Source of the DNA: Branchiostoma floridae
Taxonomy: Eukaryota > Chordata > Leptocardii > Amphioxiformes > Branchiostomatidae
Reading direction: 5' to 3'
Assembly: GCF_000003815.2 (NCBI RefSeq)
Contig: NC_049992.1
Span: forward strand, 21,398,242 to 21,462,241
Length of the DNA stretch: 64,000 nucleotides
Part shown: positions 1 through 11,400 of the stretch, piece after piece
How positions within the stretch are numbered: position 1 is the stretch's first letter
How the letters are laid out: each line of letters begins with the position of its first letter
The notes under the pieces: model-generated
Database searches by the model: none
What the model was told of the DNA's origin: nothing
Seen by the model: only the letters and a program-made list of their open reading frames with translations
Made by a program: the position numbers and the translations under genes

Positions 1-339
1 AATTTGTGCCGAGGCTCGCCCCTTGCAAGTTAAGTGCTAGAATTGTTGAGCGATGGGAGATTGTGAAGCATGTGGAATTTTCGGAAGGATGTGAATTCTA
101 AATATGCAACCGTAATTTGGCAATTAAAAAAACAGAGCGACAAGACCACCAATTGATCATCTGGAAACAAAATACCCAAACTGCACCCCTGCACCTCTTA
201 CCTCTCGGCACAACCAATAGACTCATCCCACAAAATGGGCAGTGTGAAGCACACCCATAACAAAACACCTTCTATCATTCTCTCAACATTCACATTTACA
301 ACAGCGATCTCCCCCCTCCCCAGCGATCGCTAGTGTTTT

Positions 340-677
340 GAGAGATCTCGTAATGTTCTGGAAATTATCTACAGATTTTTCATTCGCCCTTCACTTGAAT
401 ATGGAGACGTTATATGGCATGGCTGCACTATCTCCGACTCACAGCTGATAGAAGGTCTTAAATACGAATGTTCACTCATTGTATCCGGTGCTATCAGAGG
501 GTCTTCATATTTATCTATTCTTAATGAACTTGGATAGGAAAAATTTGTAGACCGTAGACATGTTCATTCTCTTATTCTATTCTACAAAATTATCCAAGGT
601 CTCACCCGTCCGTCCTTTTGTGTTAGACTCGACTCACTACGATCTACCCAACAAACAAAATATTCAGATACCTATAA
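340..677 (+). mobile_element. Non-LTR retrotransposon remnant (post-RT region), first piece
   Basis: It translates to IYRFFIRPSLEYGDVIWHGC and onward, typical of the segment after the RT catalytic core, with an in-frame stop after LNELG. It is cut at about 677 by two inserted elements and resumes near 3149. Confidence 0.8.
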
Positions 678-2031
678 TACCCCCCTCACATTAGGCGAAA
701 ATCGATCGGAAGACTAGTCTACGAGCTCTAAATGACATTTTCGTGAGTAAGACGTCCGGTGTTCTCACGATCATCTTGCGATTTTAGGGATCGCCTGCGA
801 TTTTCAGGGGTCGTACGATGGTCGCGGTGCAGCGAAACATGTTCTTAACATAAGCGACAAGTCGCAGGAGATCTCTGAAATCGTAGAGCTCATTACCGGG
901 TCGCAGATCGTACGTGCAAATCGTGCGCACCTCGCAAGGGTATCGGGCGACATTCGATTGATAGTCGTGCCGCGTGCGTCAATCCAGCACAGACCTAGTT
1001 ATTAATCATCGAGCGCAAATCGGATGGCGAACGCCCGTCCCTTTTGTTGGGGTAGAAAAACAAAACAAATTCTAGAGTGAGTCCGAAGACACAACTTCCT
1101 TTTAGAAAAACTTGCCGAAACGGAATCATCAAGTCAAAAAGGTGAAACTTGCCTACCGGGCAGGATCACATCACGTAGGGAAAGCCGGGTTTCGAGCCCG
1201 CCTGCCACTAACAAGTCCACCAAATTAAACTTTCAACCAAAATAAAACTTCCATACACACAAACATATATTTCTGTAATAGAGAGAGTCCGAAGACTCCA
1301 CTTTCCAAGCTATAGATAAGGTCCTTGGCCATGGCCCTTGGACCAAACCGAAAGGCATATAGGGTAGGCCCGAAGGCTTCCCCTAGCACAATGGCGATCA
1401 AGGCGGTTAAGCCAAGATCCCACAACAAACGTTCCACCCACCCACAGAGCAGACATCACGCTTCAGGTGAACTTCATCAGCGTGAATGCCTACCGACGCT
1501 ATGCGCCAGATGGTTAACAGGTGGGGCTTCCATGGTTGGTTCTTGGTTCCATGGGAGGAAGCTTGATCGATGGTTCGATCAAACCCATCTTGTCTTGGGC
1601 GACGTTCGCCTGACTTCCGTTTGTTTACAAATATTGAATTTCTGAGAATGTGAGGGTAATTCTGGCGTTGTGGCCCTTGTGGCAGTATATAGGCTGGCTT
1701 TATGACACAATTTCTTTTCTTTCTTCATTTCTAGTATGCCAGTGCATTCCATTAATTGGTTAAAAAGATTACGACAACAAAAGAAACAACATTTATTGAT
1801 ATCTTGCCTTTCTGTGAGGAACGGTTTGCCTGACTTTGTCCGCGTGCAAGAGGTCATGGGAGGTTCATTATCATAGATTTATTCAGAGATGATCGCACGA
1901 GCCTCGCTTATATGTGAGGGGGACAGTTTTTAGGCGAAAAATACGCAAGACCATCTTAAGATCTTAAAATCAGCCGACCTTCCTGTGATCGCGAAGTACG
2001 TCCGAAGATCGTATATAATGTGAGGGGGGTA
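678..2031. mobile_element. Terminal-inverted-repeat DNA element, 1.35 kb
   Basis: Perfect 16-bp inverted ends TACCCCCCTCACATTA (678-693 and 2016-2031) flanked by TAA on both sides, the target-site pattern of PIF/Harbinger elements. No transposase is recognisable, so it is probably non-autonomous. It sits inside a retrotransposon remnant. Confidence 0.8.
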
Positions 2032-3148
2032 TAACGGGGGCCGCCCTAAGATGCCCGCTTTTTTACGCACTCGAACTCACGGCGCTCAATCACTAGTTGC
2101 CAGAGAGTGGTCAAGTTTTGTTCAAAGAATTTTTAATACATTCATCTAAAAAACATACTTGGATAAGGAATGCATTCATATGGTTCATGAACCCTTCACC
2201 CTCCTAGTTACAAGTGGCAAACACTGACGACGTTTTCGTGAATATAACTTCCGATTTTGTGCTGCGCTAGACAGTGCGCCCTAACTTGTCTCGCTTTCGT
2301 AATTTTCTCTTTTAGGAAGCTGGCGACCAATTTAAATAAACATCAATACAAATTTTATTTTGATGATATATTAGCTTTCTTTTGACAGTAGACTTGTGAT
2401 TGTGTGTGCTTCTCGTCTCTCGCGAGGAGGGCTAAATCCAGCACAATCTAGGTCGTGTTTCGACAGAAAACCTCACTTAAGTTACGTGATGAACTAGGTC
2501 CCAGCACGAAAAGAAAAAAGCATTTAAGAATAACGGTACAACCTACGTATACAAAATTTCATACAGTTTTTGGAAAATGTCTTTCATATCTTCCTGTAAA
2601 ATGTCTGTCTCATATACGCTTTCAATCACATGTTAAAGGATAAGTAAGACTTGGACACCGCAGCGCGGTCGCGCGTCCCGTCGCCATTACGCACCCGGGC
2701 ATGAACAAAACTATCAACGTTTCCCGTCAACGACTGTGGTGTTTACGTTGTTTTTCTCAGGTCGCTTTTCTACTAAACAAAATCTCAGAGACTCAACATT
2801 TTGCTGTTTTGTAAATTTTTATTTCTTATCTATATGATGAATGTGTCACTGCTTGATACAGATCGTACATTTAGTAGCACGAGTCGTCGCTACGAAGCGA
2901 CCCTCTTTTCAGCGCAATCATCACTATATTGGTAAAAATCTGTTTTTCGACAAAACTATAAGTAAAAACACAATACACGTTACAACTATACTTTGCATGC
3001 AAATAACAACTGTATGCATTGGCTATGCTTATTTAACTTTTTGATTGGCAAAGTCAGTGGCAACAAACACGCTGAACCTATGCATAATAGGAAAAGCAAA
3101 AAATCCGGGCATCTTAGGGCAGGGGGCATCTTATGGCGGCCCCCGTTA
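2032..3148. mobile_element. Inverted-repeat element, family TAACGGGGGCCGCC, copy 1
   Basis: The ends read TAACGGGGGCCGCCCTAAGA and its inverted form (3130-3148), with a second partial copy of the end at 3106-3122. It is directly adjacent to the previous element. Two relatives lie at 23597-24333 and 40454-41535. Confidence 0.75.
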
Positions 3149-3640
3149 TGTGCTACAGATCGTTTCAAAAGATCTTTTATTCCCTACGCTACTTATCATT
3201 GGAATAAACTGACTCTGTCTGATCGCTCCTTGAGCCTTCCCCTGTTCAGAAACGAAGATTGGTCAAATCTGTGCGCCCCGTTCTTGTTTCGTACTTCGCG
3301 TTAGGTCCCCGTTACCCCTGCGTTTTACCACACGTTTTCGACTTGGAACCCATAGTTTAAATCAAAGTTTGTTAACCCGTAATCTTGTTGTTAGCCCAGC
3401 TTGTTCTTGTGGCAATCCATGTGAAAGTATGTGTCACTTTCTGCTACACTGCCCAAACTACGCTCAACAGAGCTTCCCTCTTCGGCAATTTGAGAAGACT
3501 GGTAGGTTTTGATTTGATTTGGACAACCCATTCGACGACAATTGTGCATACATGTGCAAACTTTCTTAGTAGATACCAATCGCTTTAACAACGACTTAAC
3601 AATATCCTACCAGTCTTAAGGGACTTCGTGATTATCATAT
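3149..3640 (+). mobile_element. Non-LTR retrotransposon remnant, second piece
   Basis: It continues the remnant at 340-677: DRFKRSFIPYATYHWNKLTL then a cysteine/histidine-rich CGNPCESMCHFLLHC-like end in shifted frames. It is broken by stops and frameshifts. Confidence 0.75.
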
Positions 3641-3684
3641 CCTCAGTTTATATATTTGAATTTTTATTTGTAAATTTTGTTTCA

Positions 3685-4525
3685 GTGCTTTATTTATTTA
3701 TTTATTTATTTGAATTCTCCACATACAATAACAATGTAGGGTATAGCGTAACATGTGTCAAAGGACACCTTTTCAAAGCCGCCATACCGAAATCATAACA
3801 ATGATACATCAATACACATAAATAAAAGAACAAATATTATAATCAACGTCAAGCTCAAATCAACTTAACAACATTCTCGGAGTCGACTTTGCATAAATGA
3901 AGATAGTTTTTGTTTAAACGCAGTCACATCAGACGGGCTTGTGGCTGTAGTTTCCAGCCCTCTGGTTTCAACATCAAGTTTGTTCCAAATTGATTCCAAA
4001 TTGAATTGTCTCATCGTCAATAAAGTCAAAGTCAAAGTCGTGGTGCAAATGAGGAGGCAAATGAAGATGATTTTACTCTCTGAGGGACTAACATGTGTGC
4101 CCTGAAACTACGTGGCGTTCTTGTAGGGAATGCAGCTAACCTAGCCAGATCAGAATCGTACTCCTTTGCATGGGACTTAAACGAATACCACAACATCAGA
4201 TATCTCCCTTTGGTAAGACAGTGGCAGCAAGCCTGGTCTAGATAGTCTAGACTTGTAGTCGAGGTGTTCAGCGGCGGGCCCGAGGATGTATTTCGTTGCC
4301 CTCCGCTGAACACCCTCTATCAGGGCTGTGAGATTACGTGATGTGGGGCTCCATACTGATGAACAGTATTCCAAAACACTTCTAACTAGAGACAAATACA
4401 ATGTCTTTCAGATATCAGTGTTGGAATTGTAGCCTATGGAACGCTTGATAAAGCCAAGCATTTGATAAGCTTTGGCCACCATTCTTGTGACATGGCTATC
4501 CCATGTAAGGTTGGATTTTACTGTT
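3685..4525 (-). mobile_element. 5'-truncated non-LTR retrotransposon, post-RT region and tail
   Basis: On the - strand it reads LTWDSHVTRMVAKAYQMLGF, then LVRSVLEYCSSVWSP, then a C-terminal stretch, and ends in a (AAAT)n tail at 3685-3716. A stop and frame changes show it is dead. Confidence 0.85.
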
Positions 4526-4529
4526 AGTG

Positions 4530-5169
4530 TTAGTTCCACGTGGCACACGTGCAAAAGTCAACGAAGACGAGCCAACCAATGCTCATTCCAACCCCCCCCC
4601 CCCCGTCCAAAAAAAAAAAACCATGACGACCTCCCGAAAATAGCCCGCAAGATGCCTGGTTGTAGTTCGCGGGGCATACGACACTAGGGACCATACAGTT
4701 ATATGCACGGGAGGAACCGACCGACCACCTGTCAGACCCCTACGGGGTACCCGGGGACATCCCCAGGGCAGCTCACGGGTACCTGTCGGACATTTAACGA
4801 TAAAGGATTAAAGCATACGACTATTGGACGAAAGCCGCCGGAATGCCCGCCGGAGTTTCGAACGGGAGGCATGAAGAAAAATTTATTTGTGAGCCGATGT
4901 CTACCCGGCTTCGGAGCCCGGCCGGGGACTAGATCGGTTAGACACCGTGCGGCCCCCTGGGTATTGTGACGTATGTTCTGTTGTCCAGTACTAAACGTGG
5001 TAGTAGTATAGCTACGCTATGGCTCGGTAGTTCAGTGACATGTCACAGTTGCATGTTGGAGTTTGTGGTTGCACAAGTCAGTATGTCTAATAATATAATG
5101 ATAGAACATAAAAGATCAGCTGGTAATATTTGAGATACTAATAATGATTCTTCCATGGCGTAACTACAG
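4530..5169. other. Region upstream of the first TnC-1 exon found
   Basis: It holds a poly-C/poly-A tract near 4595-4620 and a GC-rich block at 4700-4960. The TnC-1 promoter and first exon may lie here or farther left, but I could not identify a start codon exon or TATA box with confidence. Confidence 0.4.
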
Positions 5170-5212
5170 GCGGACACGGCACGGCAAATGTTCAACGAGG
5201 AGCAAATTGCAG
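5170..5212 (+). CDS. TnC-1 exon: N-terminal helix
   Basis: An AG acceptor at 5168-5169 and a GT donor at 5213-5214 bound 14 codons plus one base ([14 protein letters not shown], then G). The last base joins the next exon to give Glu of EFK. It corresponds to the N-helix exon of chordate troponin C. The preceding exon, probably very short and carrying ATG, was not identified. Confidence 0.8.
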
Positions 5213-5384
5213 GTATGTCCTTCTTTGTGTTTGTCAGTTTCTGGAACTGATTCTGCTGACCGATGGACATAACAAATAATAAGCAAACAAACAAACAAAC
5301 AAGGTTTCTTGTCATATCAATAAATGAATGAATGAAGACCTTTTGCCCAACCGAGCTAAGTACAGGTCACAACAAGACAAAGCA

Positions 5385-5450
<66 letters not shown>

Positions 5451-8400
5451 ACAATATATACATTGTCGGTTTGTCAAAACGCATGAGGAATATAAACTTG
5501 TCATTACCACTCATGTGTCTAAAATGAGGGAATATACTCTCTATGTAAGTTAATAGAGTATTTCTAACATTATCATACATATTGCAATCAACAATGAAGT
5601 GTATTTCATTATCTATCATGTTTAAAGTAGGGAATTGGCAGGCCTTTTGTTCTAGAGGAGTGCGGTTGTGCCTTCCAGATTCAGTTCGCAGTTTGTGGCA
5701 ACTTATTCTTAGTTTAGCAATGTTAATTCTGTGTCGAATGTTTGTAAGTTTCAAATACTGCTCTTCATTGTATGTGGACTTGATTAGTCTGTACGTTCGG
5801 AGTTTGTTTTTCGCACTTTAACTATTATCATTATGAATGTTGGTTAGGAAATTCTGGAACTAAATATCCTTCAGACGCTGGTGGATTGCAGAACTTAGGT
5901 GGAATACATTTAAAACTGTTGATTGAGGGGCTTGCCAAACAAAGGGTAACCACTCTCCTCCAAAGTTTTGCGGACACCAGATGCAACATTTAGGACCTGA
6001 TGAATCTGGATTTACCTGACATTAAAGAGCATGTGCCTGCAGACTCTCAGCTGGCACGTTCTGCTGAATTCTAATTTGATGTTTGATGGCGTTTAAGCCC
6101 CCTTCAAACGAGAGCAAGAATCAGCTTTCAATCCCTTGCTGTATAAGTATTTGCTGTTGGCTTTGAATGTGACAGCTGAGGATACAACAATACCTAGATA
6201 ACAATGAGAAAACTAGAGTTCCACGAACACATACCTTTGCCAAATAAGCCAGGTTTGTTATGTAGAATGATGTCTGAAGACATAAATTTGTTACTCATTA
6301 CATTTTATTTTATATGCCTGGAGTTGGTTCAGAACATTTTGCCATTGCTTCATAACTTTTTGCCATTGCTTATACAAATTAAATCCCTATTTACATAATA
6401 ATATGAAATTGTATCAAGCATCACTTAAGTTATCAGCATACCAAAAATCATGATGATCCTTTCATCCTTCTTGACTTATTCTCTTTCAAAGTAGGAAACT
6501 AAACCGGCTCCTGCAGTTCAAGGAAAGACGTTAGCGGACCCAAACATACACCTCTTACTCTCTGCCATCTTTCTCAGTTACATATGTGACAAGTTTGAAA
6601 GTCCTGACACTGAATGCAGTGGATTTATCAACTTCCCTCATTAATTATGCAAATTAGCTGTTAATTTGCATCACTAGTATCTCATTATGGAAGTTTTTAC
6701 TTAGGCTATCTATACCAAAAATCACGAAGATCCGTCAACACGTTCATAATTTGCCATTAATTATGCAAATGAGATCATCATCTGCATAATTAATAATGTA
6801 TTGATATTTCTTTCTTTCTCAGCTACAAATGTGACAAGTTTGAAAGTCCTATAAAGGAATGCAGTGGATTTACAAACTTTCATCATTAATTATGCAAATT
6901 AGCTGTCGATTTGCATAATTAGAATTCCATCATGTAAGTCTTCCCTTTGGCTATCATCATACCAAAAGTCATGACGATCAGTCAATACGTTTATATTTTC
7001 TCATTAATTATGCAAATGAGGCCGTCATTTGCATAATTAATATGCATTGATATTTCTCTCTTTCTCATCTATATATGTGACAAGTTTGAAAGTCCTATTG
7101 TGAAATGCAGTGGGTTTATAAACTTTCCTCATTAATTATGCAAATTAGTTGCTGATTTGCATAATTAGTATTCCATTATGTACATTGTTACTTGGGCTAT
7201 CTACATTTCAAAAATCATGACGATCCGTCAACACGTTCTCTAGTTATTCCTGTCCAAAGTTTGAAAGGAAATCGGTGACTGCAGTTCCAAACAAGCCGAT
7301 AGGGGGTCCAAACTTACAGCACTTACTCTCTGCCCCAAGGGCTATCTACCACTCAAAAATCATAACCACAGCATGTCCAGAACACGAGATATCAAAAATT
7401 GAGGGTCTGCTGCAGTATCTTAGCAAGCCGCTAGGGGGCCCATTATCGAACTTGACCTTCGTTTTCCCAACCCCTACCCACCTACCAAATATTATCGGGA
7501 TACATCCAAGGCTTCTTGAGTTATGCTGTTAACACACACACAGACAGACAGACAGACTCACAAGCCCAAAACATAACCTTAGCCATTCTGGCAAAGGTAA
7601 CAACAATATTTCGGTAAGCGGCCTCCCTTTGTAAATACAATAACTTTTGTCTTTTTCAGGTTAACCTTCAGCTTCCAGGATTTGCAATATTGTTCTAGTC
7701 TAAGTATAGCAGGGAGGGCTGTAAACCTTGTTGGGATTCTGAGAAGATTACCAAGTCATCGGCATATAAAAGACATGGCACTTTCCTGTTGTACAGAACA
7801 GGACAATTGCAAGAAAAGCTATCAAATTCTGATACTATATCACTTATGAACAAATCAAACAATTTTAGACTCAGATTACAGACTTGTCGAACCCCTCAGT
7901 TAGTTACAAATGTTTCGGTAAGACGTCTGTTGGTTTTGATACAATTATTAATTTTGGAATATATGTCTTTTATGGTTGACAGTTTCCTCCTATTTCAAGA
8001 TTATTTAATTTGAACAGGAAACCCTCTCGCCAAACAGAGTCGAAAGCTTTGCTAAAATCAACAAAGCATGCATAAAATAAAGACGTGGATTTTGACTGAG
8101 ACATTTGCTTACTAAGGTAGTTAATACAAACGATTATCAGATGTTCTATAATTTTTCTGAAACCGGCCTGTTGAGGCTGTTCTGCACTGCATTGTTCACA
8201 TTAACAATAAGACGAGTAATTAAAATGGAAGAGAATCACTTCCCCGGACAACTCATAATGGAGATACCGCGGTAGTTGTCTGGGACTGAGGTATCACCTG
8301 ACTCGTGTATTGGTACGATATGACTAAGTGACCGTTCTTTGGGAAAGTACATTTTGTATCCGTTTTGCAAAGATGAGTTGAAAAGATAGAGTACTGTTTT

Positions 8401-11400
8401 TTGTAGGATTGGTTTACCACATTTCAACATTTCGTTTGTAACAATATCTTTACCACTAGATTGGTTGTTTTTCAGTTTGGAGATGGCTAAATCTAGGTCT
8501 TTGACTTTTATTAGAGAATCCATTATGGAATTCTTCGTAGGGGGAGAAGGGAGGGAATATGACTTAGGGCATTTTTCGAGTTATCAATTAAAGTTTCTGA
8601 GTCACTGATGGAAGATTTGTCTATTCTTAAAAGTTTCAACCACGCCTCGTCCGTTATTTGAGAACTTGTTGATGAAAGTATCGTTTCCTCTTTTTTAACC
8701 TTCCTCTCACTTCTGAGTTCAGTGGATTTTTCTCAAGTAAAGATGCTGAATTTTTTAACTCGCGTTTCATTTTATTGCAACTTCTGTCAAACCATTTCTT
8801 ATTATTACTCTTGCAGACGTGGCCTCCAAAAAAAACGTACGGACAAATTGCACGTACGACGGGTACGACTGATACCGAGCTTAACATTCGATGGCTAGAA
8901 CTAAAATGTGGTTAAAGGGTTCACGCGAAAAAATGTTCCAGAAGCGGTTGGTTGCAGATTACATAATCACTACTACCACTTGGTTGATGACACGTGAATT
9001 TACTTGGCAAATCTCCGGCTATCCTGCCGTTAAGTATTTTAAGATCTCCTTGAATGAATGGTTTTATTCGATCAACATGATCAGACAAAAAGTATATAGC
9101 AGCCACAGGCTGAATTGCATACTTTTACACTTAAAATCTTTGGTTTATGCAATTTACAACTCTACATTTAAAACGGACTAATGACAAGATTCTTATAATC
9201 AACAATAAATGATATTTCAAAACAGATAGCACAATGCGTGGTCACAAGTTCATTCAGGAGGTTGATAATGTACGGAATAGGACTGTTCTTGTATCGGTTT
9301 GTCTTAATTGTGGCTAGAAGATGTTTGTTTCTAGTGTTCCTGTTGCTGATGTCGCCGCGTGTACTCCTTGAATACTAGTGCGGCCACAAATCTGCTAAAC
9401 TTGTTGAAGAGTGGGGGGGGGGGTGCTGGCGTTATGTTATTTGCACCGGAAAATTAGAGGTAGCATAACAGCAAATGACAAAATAATTGGATTGTATACG
9501 TATTCACTGTTATAGATGTGCTATACTTGACATGTAAAATGTCCTGACATGTTCCTTTCACAGCTCATGAAAAATGCATAGTTGTATAATTTGATTACCA
9601 GAGTTCAAGATGGCGTTTGACATGTTTGACGCTGACGGAGGCGGTGACATCAGTACCAGGGAGCTGGGCACCATCATGAAGAAGCTGGGACTGAATGTGT
9701 CACGTGACCAGCTGCAGGATATGATAGACGAGGTCGATGTAGACGGTAAGGAGTTAGAGAAACTACTCAAGCTACATTTTGAGTAACGTTCTGCTAGATG
9801 GAAGAAATGCCATGTGATTTGTAAAGGTGGATTGCTGTCCTGGCTCCAATTCTTTTTTTCCAGGACATCTGATTCACAAAACCCTTGTCGAAACAAAAAC
9901 ATTTGTCAGAAAATTTTCATTATTCTCATATACTCCAGCTTGGCTATGAAATATCTATGCGTTGCTAAAAAATGTTCTACTTCATCCGTGAATGCCCCTT
10001 TAACCTTCAAGCTGCTAAGGTAGCCATTTGGCACCATTGAAGAATGATCCTTATTGTGGCTATGTTTTTAATGTTTGTTTAACTCATTGATGGTCGTTTT
10101 AACTCTTAAGCAAGTGGCACGATCGACTTCGAGGAGTTCCTGGAGATGATGGCTAAGATCATGAAAGAGGAGAAGTCTGAACTTCCTGACGATGAGATTC
10201 GGGCTGTTTTCCAAGTCTTCGATACCAACAAAGACGGTTTCATTTCGGGAAGAGAATTTAAGGTAGTGGCATAATAAACACTTGTTTTAATAAGAGATAT
10301 AAGGAATGTAAACGCTAGATTTAGTGGTAGCATAACTTGAGTTGTTCCGTTTCTCCCACTAACTCTACAAGTATTAATGATATTTACCTCAAGTCATTCA
10401 TATACAGAATAACTACTGCGCTTAGCCCAGGTAGGCAAGAACTTGCAAGTAAAGACCATCATTTGTGAGAATTTGAGTTGAGTTGGATTGTTCCAGGATT
10501 ACCTGGACGACATGGGCGAGGATTTGACAGAGGAGGAAATGGAGGAGATTCTGGATGAGTGTGACACGAACAGGGACGGCAGGCTGGATCTGGACGGTTA
10601 GTTCTGCTGTGTGCACGTGCTGTTGTGGTGTTCGTTCTGCTGTGTGCACGTGCTGTTGTGGTGTTCGTTCTGCTGTGTGCACGTGCTGTTGTGTTCGTTC
10701 TGCTGTGTGCACGTGCTGTTGTGTTCGTTCTGCTGTGTGCACGTGCTGTTGTGTTCGTTCTGCTGTGTGCACGTGCTGTTGTGTTCGTTCTGCTGTGTGC
10801 ACGTGCTGTTGTGGTGTTCGTTCTGCTGTGTGCACGTGCTGTTGTGGTGTTCGTTCTGCTGTGTGCACGTGCTGTTGTGTTCGTTCTGCTGTGTGCACGT
10901 GCTGTTGTGTTCGTTCTGCTGTGTGCACGTGCTGTTGTGGTGTTCGTTCTGTTGTGTGCACGTGCTGTTGTGTTCGTTCTGCTGTGTGCACGTGCAGTTG
11001 TGGTGTTCGTTCTGCTGTGTGCACGTGCTGTTGTGGTGTTCGTTCTGCTGTGTGCACGTGCTGTTGTGGTGTTCGTTCAGCTGTGTGCACGTGCTGTTGT
11101 GGTGTTCGTTCTGCTGTGTGCACGTGCTGTTGTGGTGTTCGTTCTGCTGTGTGCACGTGCTGTTGTGGTGTTCGCTCCTTCAAGCTGCAGTGCAACGGCT
11201 ACTGTTTGCTGGCCAAATGTCATACAGAAATAAAAGCAATATATAGTACGCAAGGAAATCGTTACTCAGGCAACTAGAGTTCGGCGACCTCATACCTCCA
11301 TGAACATTTAGAGCTTTCGTAAATTTCATGCAATTGACTAACACATTAACATAATTTATGCATGGTATTGTTCATCATTGACTAACGTACACATGTCACA

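Larger units (their letters stand above)
5350..8890 (-). mobile_element. Decayed non-LTR retrotransposon with later insertion, in TnC-1 intron 1
   Basis: On the - strand, in order: linker [15 protein letters not shown] (8887-8654), RT start [17 protein letters not shown] and [10 protein letters not shown] (8523-8236), [13 protein letters not shown] (about 8070-8010), the catalytic [11 protein letters not shown] (about 7770), and a C-terminal [13 protein letters not shown] block (5760-5460). Frames change repeatedly. Between about 5850 and 7630 lies an unrelated AT-rich repeat. Confidence 0.8.

Noticed and set aside
5332..5553. Open frames rich in Tyr-Ile across the (TA)n tract
   Set aside because: A product of the dinucleotide repeat; the true coding remnant there is a retrotransposon on the - strand.
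9602..10596. Calmodulin instead of troponin C
   Set aside because: The N-terminal helix, the DADGGGDIS loop, the longer central linker and the C-terminal FNIRW tail differ from the nearly invariant calmodulin sequence.
10422..11277. Long open frames on both strands over the 27/30-bp array (cysteine-rich or [15 protein letters not shown] repeats)
   Set aside because: Unit lengths divisible by three leave several frames open at once on both strands; the array is intronic in TnC-1 and starts at its splice donor.
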